A stretch of 64,000 bases of DNA. Origin: Streptomyces sp. NBC_00510. Its GTDB lineage: Bacteria; Actinomycetota; Actinomycetes; Streptomycetales; Streptomycetaceae. A program made the translations under genes and the position numbers. The notes below the pieces were generated by a model. That model saw only the letters and a program-made list of their open reading frames with translations. It did no database searches and was not told the DNA's origin. Below, one piece after another: positions 1 to 8,464 of the stretch (its first letter is position 1; each line of letters begins with the position of its first letter). The stretch lies in NCBI GenBank assembly GCA_036013505.1, contig CP107851.1, positions 1,178,001 through 1,242,000 on the forward strand, given 5' to 3'.

Positions 1-177
1 GGCGGGGGCGCCCTGCGCCCCGAGGTCGTCTACCGTCTCGCGCGCCGGCTCGACGTCCCCGTCAAGGTGGTGCCGGCGCCGCACACCGCGGCGGTGCGCG
101 GCGCCGCCGAACTCCTGGGATCCGCCCGCCTCCACCCGTCGCTCACCGGCAACGTCCGCGCGCCGATGCCGGAGTAG
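1..177 (+). CDS. C-terminal fragment of an unidentified protein (possibly sugar-kinase-like)
   Basis: The frame is open from the first base and ends at TAG 175-177, leaving 58 residues of a gene that begins outside the window. It contains a GGG-LRPEV stretch and an AAVRGAAELL helix, which loosely recalls the C-terminal end of ASKHA-fold sugar kinases (FGGY/ROK type). No catalytic motif is left to test this. Codon use is normal for the region. The fragment lies 78 bases before the aldo/keto reductase, which has its own ribosome binding site. The family assignment is a weak guess; that the frame is coding is likely. Confidence 0.45.
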   Translation, partial: GGGALRPEVVYRLARRLDVPVKVVPAPHTAAVRGAAELLGSARLHPSLTGNVRAPMPE

Positions 178-255
178 GAGCCGGCGCCGTCCACCGAGTT
201 GCACGACCGGATGCGGGATGGTGGCCTGAAGAGGTGTCGTGCCGGGGAGGCAGGG

Positions 256-1098
256 ATGGCGACAGCGTCGATGCGTACGGTCCGGCTGTCCTCGAGGGAC
301 GTCCCCGCGCTCGGCCAGGGCACCTGGTACCTCGGCACGGATCCGGGCCGCCGCCGCGAGGAGGTCGCCGCCGTGCGGCTCGGTGTGGACCTGGGCATGT
401 CGATCGTCGACACCGCCGAGATGTACGGCGACGGCGCGGCGGAGGAACTGGTCGGGGAGGCCATCGCGGGACACCGTGCCGAGGTGTTCCTCGTCAGCAA
501 GGTGCTGCCGGACCACGCCGACCGCCGTGGCGTCGTCGCGGCCTGCGAGGCGAGTCTGCGACGGCTCCGCACGGACATCCTGGACCTGTACCTGCTGCAC
601 TGGCGGGGGCGGCATCCGCTGGAGGAGACGCTGGCCGGGTTCACCGAGCTGATGGCCGCCGGCAAGATCCGCACCTGGGGGGTCAGCAACCTGGACGCCG
701 GGGACATGGCCGAACTGGTCTCCCTCCCGGGCGGTTCGGCCGTGGCGGTGGACCAGGTGCTCTACAACCTTACCCGGCGCGGCATCGAGTGGGACCTGCT
801 CCCCTGGTGCCGGCGCAACCGGGCCGGGGTGATGGCGTACTCCCCCATTGAGCAGGGCAGACTGCTGCGTTCCGCACCGCTGCTGGCCGTGGCGGACGGC
901 CTCGGCGCCACGCCTGCCCAGGTGGCGCTGGCGTGGGTGCTGGAGCAGGGCGTGGCGGCGATCCCGCGCTCGGGGCGGCCCGAGCACGTGCGCGAGAACC
1001 GCGCCGCGGCGGACCTCCGGCTCCCCGCGGAAGCGCTGGCGGCGCTGGACGCCGCGTTCCCGCCGCCCCGCGGGCCGGTGCCGCTGGAGGTGCTCTGA
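256..1098 (+). CDS. aldo/keto reductase
   Basis: A 280-residue NADPH-dependent oxidoreductase of the aldo/keto reductase superfamily, expected to be a cytosolic TIM barrel reducing aldehydes or ketones. The catalytic tetrad is visible: D52 and Y57 in VDTAEMYG, K82 in LVSKVLP, H115 in LLHWRG. A GVSNLD motif follows, and the IPRSGRPEHVREN segment near the end matches the cofactor phosphate-binding part of the family. I chose ATG 256 because GGGGAGG lies 5 bases upstream; an in-frame ATG at 199 would add a tail unlike the family. The substrate is unknown and no operon partner is evident: the next gene is convergent. Confidence 0.9.
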   Translation: MATASMRTVRLSSRDVPALGQGTWYLGTDPGRRREEVAAVRLGVDLGMSIVDTAEMYGDGAAEELVGEAIAGHRAEVFLVSKVLPDHADRRGVVAACEASLRRLRTDILDLYLLHWRGRHPLEETLAGFTELMAAGKIRTWGVSNLDAGDMAELVSLPGGSAVAVDQVLYNLTRRGIEWDLLPWCRRNRAGVMAYSPIEQGRLLRSAPLLAVADGLGATPAQVALAWVLEQGVAAIPRSGRPEHVRENRAAADLRLPAEALAALDAAFPPPRGPVPLEVL

Positions 1099-1114
1099 CG
1101 GGTGCCGTGCCCGG

Positions 1115-1750
1115 TCAGGGGGCCGACGGCAGGGGTGCGGGTACCGGTGCGGGTGCGGGTGCGGCGAGGAGCCGTTCGATGCCCAGGTCGAGGGCGGCTT
1201 CCAGGTGCGTGAGCGAGCCCGTCGACATCAGGATCGAGACACCGCCCTGGATGCCCGCGAGGAGGGCGGCCGCGACACGGTCGGCGTCCAGCTCCGGTGA
1301 GATCTCCCGCTGCTCCTGCATGGCCCTGATGCCGGTGGTGATCTGCGCCTGCCACGAGGCGAGGAGTTCCCTGGTGACGGCCTGCGCGCCGGGCGTAGCG
1401 GGGCTCAGCTGCGAGATGAGCGTGCCGAGCGGGCACTGCTGCCCCTGCCGCCGGTAGCGGTCGACGACCGCGTCCCGCCAGTCGTACCAGGCCTGCCAGG
1501 AGGTGAGCGCGCCGAGGTGCGGCTGCTGGTCGGCCAGGACCCGGCCGGCCTCGTGCCGGGCCACGGCGAGCAGCAGTTCCTCCTTGCCGCCGGGGAAGTA
1601 GTGGAAGAGCTGGCTCTTGCTGGTGGCCGTGCGGGCGCGGATGTCGTCCAGGGTGGTCTCGACCGCGCCTCGCTCGCGGATCTCCTCCGCGGCCCCCTCG
1701 ACGATGCGCTGCCGGGTGGCGGCGCCCTTGGCCGTCAGTCGTGCTGCCAT
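1115..1750 (-). CDS. TetR/AcrR family transcriptional regulator
   Basis: A 211-residue repressor. The N-terminal helix-turn-helix spans about residues 10-58 (RIVEGAAEEIRERG...TTLDDIRARTATSKSQLFHYFPGGKEELL), followed by an all-helical ligand domain containing a CPLGTLISQL stretch typical of the TetR_C family often found next to SDR genes. The C-terminal tail is a Pro/Ala repeat. It is divergent from the SDR at 1844. The intergenic region carries a near-perfect 16-bp palindrome, so it probably represses itself and that SDR; the inducer is unknown. Confidence 0.9.
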   Translation of the reverse strand: MAARLTAKGAATRQRIVEGAAEEIRERGAVETTLDDIRARTATSKSQLFHYFPGGKEELLLAVARHEAGRVLADQQPHLGALTSWQAWYDWRDAVVDRYRRQGQQCPLGTLISQLSPATPGAQAVTRELLASWQAQITTGIRAMQEQREISPELDADRVAAALLAGIQGGVSILMSTGSLTHLEAALDLGIERLLAAPAPAPVPAPLPSAP

Positions 1751-1770
1751 GCCCCCATCCTGCCACTTTC

Positions 1771-1786
1771 TGGACTTGCAGGTCCA
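1771..1786. promoter_or_regulatory. palindromic operator between tetR and SDR
   Basis: TGGACTTGCAGGTCCA matches its own reverse complement at 14 of 16 positions. It lies 21 bases from the regulator start and 58 bases from the SDR start, as expected for a shared TetR operator. That this TetR binds it is inferred from position. Confidence 0.6.
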
Positions 1787-1843
1787 ATTTCCGGGTGGCA
1801 CCTTGGCCGTTCCCAGCCGGTTCACGGAGAAAGGTGCGCAAAC

Positions 1844-2599
1844 ATGACCCAGCGACTCACCGGGCGGACGGCCCTGGTCACCGGTTCCACCACGGGCCTC
1901 GGCGCCGCCATCGCGGCGGCCCTGGCCGCCGAGGGCGCGTTCGTCGTCGTCAGCGGACGCGACGCTGCGCGGGGTGCCGACGTGGTGGCACGCATAGAGA
2001 AGGACGGGGGCTCGGCGACGTTCGTAGGCGCCGACCTGTCGGGCGGCGCCGACGCGGTCGGCCGCCTCGCCACCGACGCGCTCGCGGCGGCCGGCGGCCG
2101 GATCGACGTCCTCGTCAACAACGCGGCGCTCCTGCTCACGCCCACGCCGACCGCCGAGGTCCCGCAGGAGACCGTCGACCAGGCACTGGCGGTGAGCGTG
2201 CGGTCGGTGTTCCTCCTCACCGGCCTGCTGGCGCCGCCCATGGCCGAGCGCGGCCACGGCGCCGTGGTCAACCTGGGGTCCATCAACGGCATGCGGGGCA
2301 TGGCGCATTCGGCGCTCTACAGCATGACCAAGGCGGCCGTGCACTCGCTCACCATGTCGTGGGCAGCGGAGTACGGACCGCACGGGGTCCGGGTCAACAC
2401 CGTGGCTCCCGGTCCCACCCTGACGGAGAAGGTCGCGGCGATGGAGGAGCACCTGACCCCGATCATCTCGCGCATGCCCTCGCGCCGCGCCGGCGACCCG
2501 GCGGAGGTGGCGTCGGCCGTCGTGTTCCTGGCGAGCGACGAGGCCTCGCAGATCCACGGCGCCACGCTCACCGTCGACGGCGGGTTCACCGCGGTGTAG
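1844..2599 (+). CDS. SDR family NAD(P)-dependent oxidoreductase
   Basis: A 251-residue classical short-chain dehydrogenase/reductase. It has the dinucleotide-binding TGSTTGLG motif (about residues 13-20), a VNNAA motif near residue 90, and a catalytic YSMTK (Tyr-x-x-x-Lys) near residue 157 with the usual upstream serine region (NLGSING). The C-terminal end ASQIHGATLTVDGGF is typical of FabG-like members. Start ATG 1844 is preceded by GGAGAAAGG. It is divergent from a TetR gene and probably repressed by it. Substrate is not predictable; a role in detoxifying or modifying a small alcohol/ketone is only an inference. Confidence 0.92.
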   Translation: MTQRLTGRTALVTGSTTGLGAAIAAALAAEGAFVVVSGRDAARGADVVARIEKDGGSATFVGADLSGGADAVGRLATDALAAAGGRIDVLVNNAALLLTPTPTAEVPQETVDQALAVSVRSVFLLTGLLAPPMAERGHGAVVNLGSINGMRGMAHSALYSMTKAAVHSLTMSWAAEYGPHGVRVNTVAPGPTLTEKVAAMEEHLTPIISRMPSRRAGDPAEVASAVVFLASDEASQIHGATLTVDGGFTAV

Positions 2600-2649
2600 C
2601 GACCTGCCGCCGACGGGTGACCGCGTCCGGTGCTTGCCACAATGAGGGC

Positions 2650-3441
2650 ATGACCAGCGCCGGTCGCTACGGTGAGCGCTTCTTCCGCCCGGAGGACGCC
2701 GGTGAGGGCGACCGCATCGACCTCGCCGCCGCCACGTACGACGACACCACCCTCGCCCGCCTGCGGCAGCTCGGGGCGGGCCCCGGGTGGCGCTGCCTGG
2801 ACGTCGGCGCCGGCACGGGCACGGTGGCGCGCAGACTGCTGCGCGAGGCCGGGGTCAGCGAGGTGCTCGCGGTCGACCGGGACGTACGGTTCCTGGCGGC
2901 GCGTCCGACGCCGGGCCTCACGGTGCGGCAGGCGGACGTCACCGTGGACGACCTCCCGCCGGGGCGGTTCGACCTCGTCCACGCGCGGTTCGTGCTGATG
3001 CACCTGCCGTCGCCGGAGCGGATGATCGCCACGCTCGGCGGCCTGCTCGCCCCCGGCGGCGTCCTCGTGGTCTGCGACGCCGTGGACCTGACCACCGCCG
3101 CCGCCCCCGACACGCCGTACACGCTGGTCATGCGGGCGATGTGGCGGGGGCTGCGCGACACCATCGGCACCGACGTCTCACGGGTGCCGCGCTACCCAGG
3201 GATGCTCAGGGCGGCCGGGCTCCGATCGGTCGCGGCCGAGATCCACGTTCCGCCGCTCCTGCCGGGCAGCACGATCAGCCGGTTCTGGGTGGAGACCTGG
3301 AACCGGACCCGGTCGACCATGATCGCCACCGGCCTCGTCGACGACACCCTCGTCGACGAGGCCCTGCGCTACCTGGACTCCCCGCAGTGCGCCGACCTGT
3401 CCCCCGGGATGCTCACGGCCTGGGGGCGGTCGCCGCTCTAG
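2650..3441 (+). CDS. class I SAM-dependent methyltransferase
   Basis: A 263-residue methyltransferase with motif I LDVGAGTGTV at residues 50-59, an acidic residue ending beta-2 (VLAVDRD), motif FDLVHARFVLMHL around residue 110, and the post-motif LLAPGGVLVVCD strand. The C-terminal part (PRYPGMLRAAGL) resembles the Methyltransf_25/ubiE-like group acting on small molecules. Start ATG 2650 is 50 bases after the SDR stop, so it could be read from the SDR promoter. The acceptor is unknown. Confidence 0.88.
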   Translation: MTSAGRYGERFFRPEDAGEGDRIDLAAATYDDTTLARLRQLGAGPGWRCLDVGAGTGTVARRLLREAGVSEVLAVDRDVRFLAARPTPGLTVRQADVTVDDLPPGRFDLVHARFVLMHLPSPERMIATLGGLLAPGGVLVVCDAVDLTTAAAPDTPYTLVMRAMWRGLRDTIGTDVSRVPRYPGMLRAAGLRSVAAEIHVPPLLPGSTISRFWVETWNRTRSTMIATGLVDDTLVDEALRYLDSPQCADLSPGMLTAWGRSPL

Positions 3442-3547
3442 GCGTGCCGCCGGGGGCCGGCCAACGGCGTGACGCCACCCATGGGCACGGGGAGCGTCAC
3501 CCGACCGGCCCCCGGTGGCGTGCGAGCGCGCGGGCCCACGACGAGGC

Positions 3548-3603
3548 TGGGCGATGGTGTAGTTGGAGGGCTCCGACTCTCCCCGTTCGAGCCCTCATCG
3601 CCA
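3548..3603 (+). pseudogene. tRNA-like relic (tRNA-Gln-like ends, middle missing)
   Basis: GGCGATG (3550-3556) pairs perfectly with CATCGCC (3596-3602), like an acceptor stem. A D-arm-like GGTGTAGTTGGA follows the 5' strand and a T-loop-like GTTCGAG precedes the 3' strand. The whole is only about 55 nt, so a normal anticodon arm and variable region do not fit. The TGGTGTA-TTGG start resembles bacterial tRNA-Gln. The inner part can alternatively fold as an 8-bp hairpin (GAGGGCTC at 3566-3573 with GAGCCCTC at 3589-3596), so a terminator for the upstream methyltransferase is the competing reading. Confidence 0.35.
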
Positions 3604-3650
3604 TGAGTCGGGCCCCTGCCGCAACGGCGCGGCGGGGGCCTGCGGCATAC

Positions 3651-3945
3651 TCAGGCGCCCTCCGCCGCGAGTGCTGCCCGCAGGCGGCGCACCTCGGCGA
3701 CGCACTCCGCAACGACGAACTCGCCACTGACTGAGCGCCGCACCCCTCGGCGACCACGCAGCCCGTCGGCGACGGGAACGGGCTGACACGGCCGGGTGCC
3801 GTGTCGCTCTCCCATCAATGCGTGCTCTTCCTGGACGAGGCACCCGATTTCAACGGCCCAGCCCGCGGCGCGACGCGTCCTGGCGCGCGAACGCGATGAA
3901 GTCGAGGTCGGTGTGGAGCCGTTCGTCCAGGGCGGCGACCTCACG
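3651..3945 (-). pseudogene. decayed gene of unknown function, frameshifted
   Basis: Two leftward frames join into what looks like one small helical protein. One frame ends ...EVAALDERLHTDLDFIAFARQ then stops at 3850. A different frame resumes at about 3880 with VEIGCLVQEEHALMGE and runs to FVVAECVAEVRRLRAALAAEGA at 3651. Charged, helix-forming residues dominate both parts. No start codon with a convincing binding site was found upstream. A degraded coiled-coil-type gene is the best explanation; neither family nor function is recognised. The rest of 3442-4072 shows no other gene. Confidence 0.3.
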
Positions 3946-4072
3946 TCCGCGGTGACCCAGGCGTGGTGGGACTCGTCGGCCCTGCTCACCGCCAGGTGAC
4001 GCGTTCTCGGCGCCATTCTTCGATCGCGTCCAACCCGGGTCCGTCAGCGACCCGTTCACGGCCCTGCCCCGG

Positions 4073-4636
4073 TCAGCCACCAGCGGCGGCGGCCGCCAAG
4101 TCCCCCGGCACCAGGGAGAACAGGACGAGGTCGACGCGGCCGGTGTGCACGAACCCCGCGTTGCGCAGGACGCCTTCACGGCGCAGGCCGGCCTTCGTGG
4201 CGACGCGCTGGGAGGCGGTGTTGCCCGTCGCCGCGCGGAGTTCCAGACGCTGGAAGCCCTGTTCGGCCAGCAGCCACGTCGCGAGGGCCCGGGTCGCCTC
4301 CGTGGCGATGCCGCGTCCCCTCGCCCAGGGGGAGACCCAGTAGCCGACCTCGCTCGTCAGCGCCCGCCAGTCGGTCCGCTTCAGGCCGACGGTGCCCAGC
4401 AACCGTCCGCCGTCCGCGTCGGTGACGGCGAAGTGGATGCCGTCGCCGGACTCGCGCAGGGCGTGGGAGACCGTCGTGCACCAGGCCGTCGCGTCGTCGA
4501 GCGTGTAGGGGCGGGGCAGGGGCAGCCATCGCTGGGTGTGGGGGTCCTCACAGCCGGCCCGGGTGTCATGGGCGTCGTCCGGGGTGAACGGGCGCAGGAG
4601 GAGCCGTTCGGTGCGCAGGACCGTGTCCGGGAACAC
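4073..4636 (-). CDS. GNAT family N-acetyltransferase (RimJ/RimL-like)
   Basis: An acetyl-CoA-dependent N-acetyltransferase of about 187 residues. The sequence opens with the family signature LRTERLLLRPFTPDDA, has VGYWVSPWARGRGIATEATRAL (the acetyl-CoA binding R-G-x-G-I/A loop), and ends with TASQRVATKAGLRREGVLRN, all typical of RimJ/RimL-like enzymes. The chosen GTG start at 4636 has GGAGACGG upstream. An alternative GTG at 4699 would add a 21-residue low-complexity head. It may acetylate a protein N-terminus or a small amine. Confidence 0.85.
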   Translation of the reverse strand: MFPDTVLRTERLLLRPFTPDDAHDTRAGCEDPHTQRWLPLPRPYTLDDATAWCTTVSHALRESGDGIHFAVTDADGGRLLGTVGLKRTDWRALTSEVGYWVSPWARGRGIATEATRALATWLLAEQGFQRLELRAATGNTASQRVATKAGLRREGVLRNAGFVHTGRVDLVLFSLVPGDLAAAAAGG

Positions 4637-4839
4637 ATCCGTCTCCGTCGTCGTCTCCGTCCGCCGCCGGCCGCGGGGTTGGGCAGACGCTAGCAGCACG
4701 CCGTGCCGTGCCGGCGCCCCCGCGGGGGCCGTGACGCACTGTCACGGCCCGCGCGGTGCGTGGTGACAGTGCGCCGATGCGACATTTCGGACTTACCGCC
4801 ACACTTGCCGCATACAACTCACCAACTGAGAGTAGACCC

Positions 4840-4868
4840 TTGACACTCCGCCCCCCGAGGTTCATGGT
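4840..4868 (+). promoter_or_regulatory. candidate promoter of the lacI/sugar operon
   Basis: TTGACA at 4840-4845 is a consensus -35. After 17 bases CATGGT (4863-4868) is a weak -10. The operator at 4882-4901 lies just downstream, where a bound repressor would block transcription. Confidence 0.4.
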
Positions 4869-4881
4869 TCCTCACATCGCT

Positions 4882-4901
4882 CGTTTAAACCGGTTCAAAC
4901 G
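4882..4901. promoter_or_regulatory. LacI-family operator
   Basis: CGTTTAAACCGGTTCAAACG is a 20-bp palindrome with 18 matching positions centred on CCGG. The odd-even central CG symmetry is typical of LacI-family operators, and the site is 170 bases upstream of a lacI gene. Autoregulation and control of the following sugar operon are inferred. Confidence 0.7.
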
Positions 4902-5071
4902 CGAGGTTACGAGATCCCTTCGCGTTGGTTGCCCCGGTATGCGAGTGCAAGAACGTGCTGCCTCCGGCGCCGAAGGTGCCGCCGGACGGTGTGCCCCTCG
5001 GGGTACGCCGGCCGACGGGACCCGCGGATGCGGATGTGGCGCCCTTCCGCCGCCGTACACGGAGAGTCCGC

Positions 5072-6103
5072 ATGGCCAGACGCCCCACGATCGCCGATGT
5101 CGCCCAGCTGGCGGGTGTGTCCCGGGCGACGGTCTCCTTCGTCCTCAACGACCGCCCCGGCGTGGCCGCCGCGACCCAGGAACGGGTCCGCGCGGCGGCC
5201 GAGAAGCTGGGCTGGACGCCGAGCCGCAGCGCCCGCGCGCTGTCGACCGGGCGGGCCAGGGCCGTCGGTCTGGTGCTGACCCGTGAGCCCGACCTGATCG
5301 GCACCGACCCCTTCTACCCGGCCTTCATGGCGGGCATCGAGTCCGTCATATCCGAGTCCGGTGACGGCCTCATGCTGCACGTGACGGGCCCCCGCAACGA
5401 GATGGACACCTACCGCCGCCTGGTGGACGACCAGCGCGTGGACGGGGTGTTCCTCACCGACCTGCGCGTGGGCGACCCCCGCCCCGCGCTGCTGCGGGAA
5501 CTGGGTCTGCCCGCCGTGGCCGTCGGCGCCGACGACGGTGTCGAGGGGATCGCCACCGTGAACCTGGACGACCGGCCGGTGGTCGCGGGCGCCGTCCGCC
5601 ACCTCGTCGGACTCGGCCACCGCCACATCGCCTACGTCGCGGGCCCCGAGGAGTACCTGCACGCCCAGCGGCGGCTGGGCGCCTGGCGGGACGCGCTCGC
5701 GGAGGCGGGCCTGCCCCCGGGCCCGGTGCTGCCGGGCGGCTTCACCGCCGAGGGCGGCGCGCTCGCGACGCAGGCCCTGATCACGCGGGGCGACCGGCCC
5801 ACCGCCATCGTGTACGCCAACGACCTGTCGGCCACCGCGGGCATGGCGGTCGCGCAGGAGGCCGGCCTGCGGCTGCCCGACGACCTGTCGGTGGTCGGCT
5901 TCGACGACGTACCGCTGGCCTCCTGGACCAGACCCTCGCTCACCACCTGCCGTGCCGACGCCGCCACCTGGGGCCGCGCCGCCGCACTCGCCCTGATCGA
6001 GACGATCGAGCAGGGCACCACCCCGCACGTGGAACTGGACCCGGCCGCGCTCATGGTGCGCGGCTCCACGGGCCCGGCCCCCGCCGGCACCGCCCGCCCC
6101 TGA
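5072..6103 (+). CDS. LacI family transcriptional regulator
   Basis: A 343-residue repressor. The N-terminal helix-turn-helix reads PTIADVAQLAGVSRATVSFVLN (about residues 5-26) with the hinge helix SARALSTGRARAVGLV, followed by a periplasmic-binding-protein-like effector domain ending in the family signature RLPDDLSVVGFDDVPLASWTRPSLTT. ATG 5072 is preceded by GGAGAG; upstream codons do not resemble the family. It heads a rightward sugar operon and a LacI operator precedes it, so it most likely represses itself and that operon until an imported saccharide or its breakdown product binds. Confidence 0.93.
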   Translation: MARRPTIADVAQLAGVSRATVSFVLNDRPGVAAATQERVRAAAEKLGWTPSRSARALSTGRARAVGLVLTREPDLIGTDPFYPAFMAGIESVISESGDGLMLHVTGPRNEMDTYRRLVDDQRVDGVFLTDLRVGDPRPALLRELGLPAVAVGADDGVEGIATVNLDDRPVVAGAVRHLVGLGHRHIAYVAGPEEYLHAQRRLGAWRDALAEAGLPPGPVLPGGFTAEGGALATQALITRGDRPTAIVYANDLSATAGMAVAQEAGLRLPDDLSVVGFDDVPLASWTRPSLTTCRADAATWGRAAALALIETIEQGTTPHVELDPAALMVRGSTGPAPAGTARP

Positions 6104-6216
6104 ACGCGCGCCCGACGCGCCCACGACGTTCTCCGCTCCCCGGAGGGCCGTCACCGAGGCAGGACGACGCCCCGGAACGGCCTCTCCCCACCCCTTGAGA
6201 ACCCGGAGCCACCGCA

Positions 6217-7491
6217 ATGAAGAAAACCCTCCTGACCGTCCTCTCGGCCGTCGCCCTGACCGTGCCCCTCGCGGCGTGCGGCAGCGGCGGATCGGACTCC
6301 GCCGCGGGCGGCGACGCCGCCCACGGGCCGATCACGGTCTGGTACTCCAACAACGCCCAGGAGGTCGCCTGGGGCAAGAGCATGGTCGCGTCCTGGAACG
6401 CCGCCCACCCCGACGAGAAGGTGAAGGCGCAGGAGATACCGGCGGGCAAGAGCTCCGAGGAGGTCATCGGCGCGGCCATCACGGCGGGCAACGCCCCGTG
6501 CCTGATCCTCAACACCGCCCCCGCGGCCGTGCCCGGCTTCCAGAAGCAGGGCGGCCTGGTGGCCCTGGACGACTTCCCCGGTGCGGAGGCGTACCTCAAG
6601 GCGCGGACCGGCGACCGGCTCTCGCAGTACGCGTCGCCCGACGGCAAGCACTACCAGATGCCCTGGAAGAGCAACCCCGTCATGATCTTCTACAACAAGG
6701 ACCTGTTCAAGAAGGCCGGGCTCGACCCCGAGCACCCCAAGCTCTCCACTTACCAGGACTTCCTGACCACCTCGCGCGCCCTGGTGAAGGGCGGTGTGCA
6801 CGCCGCTATCTGGCCGGCGCCCACCTCCGAGTTCTACCAGTCCTGGTTCGACTTCTACCCGCTCTTCGCGGCCCAGACCGGCAAGCAGCTCGTCGAGGAC
6901 GGCAAGGCCCAGTTCGCCTCGCCCGACGGCGTCAAGGCCGCCGAGTTCTGGAAGACCATGTACGCGGACCGCCTGGCCCCCAACGAGCAGTACAACGGTG
7001 ACTCCTTCGCCGACGGCAAGTCCGCCATGGCGATCGTCGGCCCGTGGGCCGTCTCCGTCTACGGCGACAAGGTCGAGTGGGGCGCCGTGCCGGTGCCCAC
7101 CGCGACCGGCACCGAGGCCAAGGGCACCTTCAGCGACGAGAAGTCCATCGGCATGTTCACCGCGTGCAAGAACAAGGGCACGGCCTGGGACGTGCTGAAG
7201 TTCGCCACCAGCAAGGAGCAGGACGGCAAGCTGCTGGAGGCCACCGGCCAGATGCCGATGCGGCAGGACCTCCCGGCCGCGTTCCCCGACTACTTCGCCT
7301 CGCACCCGGACTACAAGACCTTCGCCGAGCAGGCCGACCGCACCGTCGAGGCCCCGAACGTGCCGAACTCCGTCGAGATCTGGCAGACGTTCCGCGACGC
7401 CTACACCAAGTCCGTGATCTTCGGGAAGGGCGACGTCGAGAGCGCCTTCCGCGAGGCCGCGGGCAAGGTCGACGGCCTGGCGAAGCAGTGA
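6217..7491 (+). CDS. ABC sugar transporter substrate-binding lipoprotein
   Basis: A 424-residue extracellular solute-binding protein (family 1). The signal peptide ends in a lipobox with Cys21 (VPLAAC), so it should be lipid-anchored outside the membrane. The mature part begins with GPITVWYSNNAQEVAWGKSMVASWNAAHP and contains QMPWKSNPVMIFYNKDLFKKAG, both typical of maltose/oligosaccharide-binding proteins, with WAVSVYG near residue 285. It is followed at 9 bases by two permease genes. It should deliver an oligosaccharide to them; the neighbours suggest a mannose- or glucose-containing one. Confidence 0.93.
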   Translation: MKKTLLTVLSAVALTVPLAACGSGGSDSAAGGDAAHGPITVWYSNNAQEVAWGKSMVASWNAAHPDEKVKAQEIPAGKSSEEVIGAAITAGNAPCLILNTAPAAVPGFQKQGGLVALDDFPGAEAYLKARTGDRLSQYASPDGKHYQMPWKSNPVMIFYNKDLFKKAGLDPEHPKLSTYQDFLTTSRALVKGGVHAAIWPAPTSEFYQSWFDFYPLFAAQTGKQLVEDGKAQFASPDGVKAAEFWKTMYADRLAPNEQYNGDSFADGKSAMAIVGPWAVSVYGDKVEWGAVPVPTATGTEAKGTFSDEKSIGMFTACKNKGTAWDVLKFATSKEQDGKLLEATGQMPMRQDLPAAFPDYFASHPDYKTFAEQADRTVEAPNVPNSVEIWQTFRDAYTKSVIFGKGDVESAFREAAGKVDGLAKQ

Positions 7492-7500
7492 GTCACGGCC

Positions 7501-8463
7501 ATGTCCTCCACGCACCATGACGTCCTCCGCCCCGGGTCCGCCCGGGGCGGGGCCCGCCCCCGGGCCGACCGCGAGCCGCGGCCGCGCCGGCTGCGGTTCG
7601 CGGGCCGGCAGCCGATCGGCCTCGCCTTCGTCTCCCCGTACCTGATCTACCTGGCCGCGATCTTCCTGTACCCGCTCGGTTTCGCGGTGTGGATCTCCTT
7701 CCACGACTACTTCTTCGCCGCGCCGGGCGCCCAGGTGGACCGTCCCTTCGTGGGGCTGGCCAACTACACGGCCGTCCTGACCGATCCGGCCGTGTGGCGT
7801 TCCTTCGCCAACATCGCGGTCTTCCTGGTCATCAACGTGCCGCTGACGGTGGCGGCGTCCCTCGTGCTCGCCACCGCCCTCAACTCCAAGCTGCGGGCGC
7901 GCACGTTCTTCCGCACCGCCTACTACGTCCCGTACATCACCGCCAGCGTCGCCGTCGTCGGCGTGTGGCTCTTCCTGTTCAACTCCAACGGCCTGGTCAA
8001 CAAGGCGCTCGGGCCGCTCGCGCCGGACCCGTCGTGGCTGGTCAACTCGCACCTCGCGATGCCGACCATCGCGCTGTTCGTCGCCTGGAAGCAGCTCGGC
8101 TTCTTCATCGTGCTCTACCTGTCGGCGCTGCAGAACGTGCCCGGCGAGCTCTACGAGTCGGCCGCGCTGGACGGCGCGGGCAAGGTGCGGATGTTCTGGT
8201 CCATCACCGTCCCGGCGGTGCGCACCGCGACGCTGCTGGTGCTGGTCATGGCGACGGTGACGGGCGCGAACCTGTTCACCGAGCCCTACCTGCTGACCAG
8301 CGGCGGCGGACCCGACGGCGCCACCACCTCACCGGTACTGCTGATGTACCAGCGCGGTCTGCAGCAGGGCCACCCGGACGAGGCCGCGGCGATCGGCGTG
8401 ATCCTGGTCGTGCTGATCACCGGGATCTCCCTCCTCTACCGCCGACTGCTGGAGAGGGACTGA
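7501..8463 (+). CDS. ABC sugar transporter permease (MalF-like)
   Basis: A 320-residue integral membrane permease with six predicted transmembrane segments; the first is at about residues 40-62 after an Arg-rich N-terminal tail. The cytoplasmic EAA loop reads LYESAALDGAGKVRMFWSITVPAVRTATLL, the docking site for an ABC ATPase. It is co-transcribed with the binding protein and the second permease. No ATPase gene is present in the operon; Streptomyces sugar importers commonly share the MsiK ATPase encoded elsewhere, which is the likely partner here. Confidence 0.93.
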   Translation: MSSTHHDVLRPGSARGGARPRADREPRPRRLRFAGRQPIGLAFVSPYLIYLAAIFLYPLGFAVWISFHDYFFAAPGAQVDRPFVGLANYTAVLTDPAVWRSFANIAVFLVINVPLTVAASLVLATALNSKLRARTFFRTAYYVPYITASVAVVGVWLFLFNSNGLVNKALGPLAPDPSWLVNSHLAMPTIALFVAWKQLGFFIVLYLSALQNVPGELYESAALDGAGKVRMFWSITVPAVRTATLLVLVMATVTGANLFTEPYLLTSGGGPDGATTSPVLLMYQRGLQQGHPDEAAAIGVILVVLITGISLLYRRLLERD

Positions 8464-8464
8464 C

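Larger units (their letters stand above)
4637..5071. other. 435-bp divergent promoter region of the GNAT and lacI genes
   Basis: No gene is visible here. It holds the start-site options of the GNAT gene, a TTGACA -35-like hexamer at 4840 facing lacI, the palindromic LacI-type operator at 4882-4901, and a long GC-rich untranslated stretch before lacI. The frame is open upstream of lacI but lacks LacI-family features there. Confidence 0.5.
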
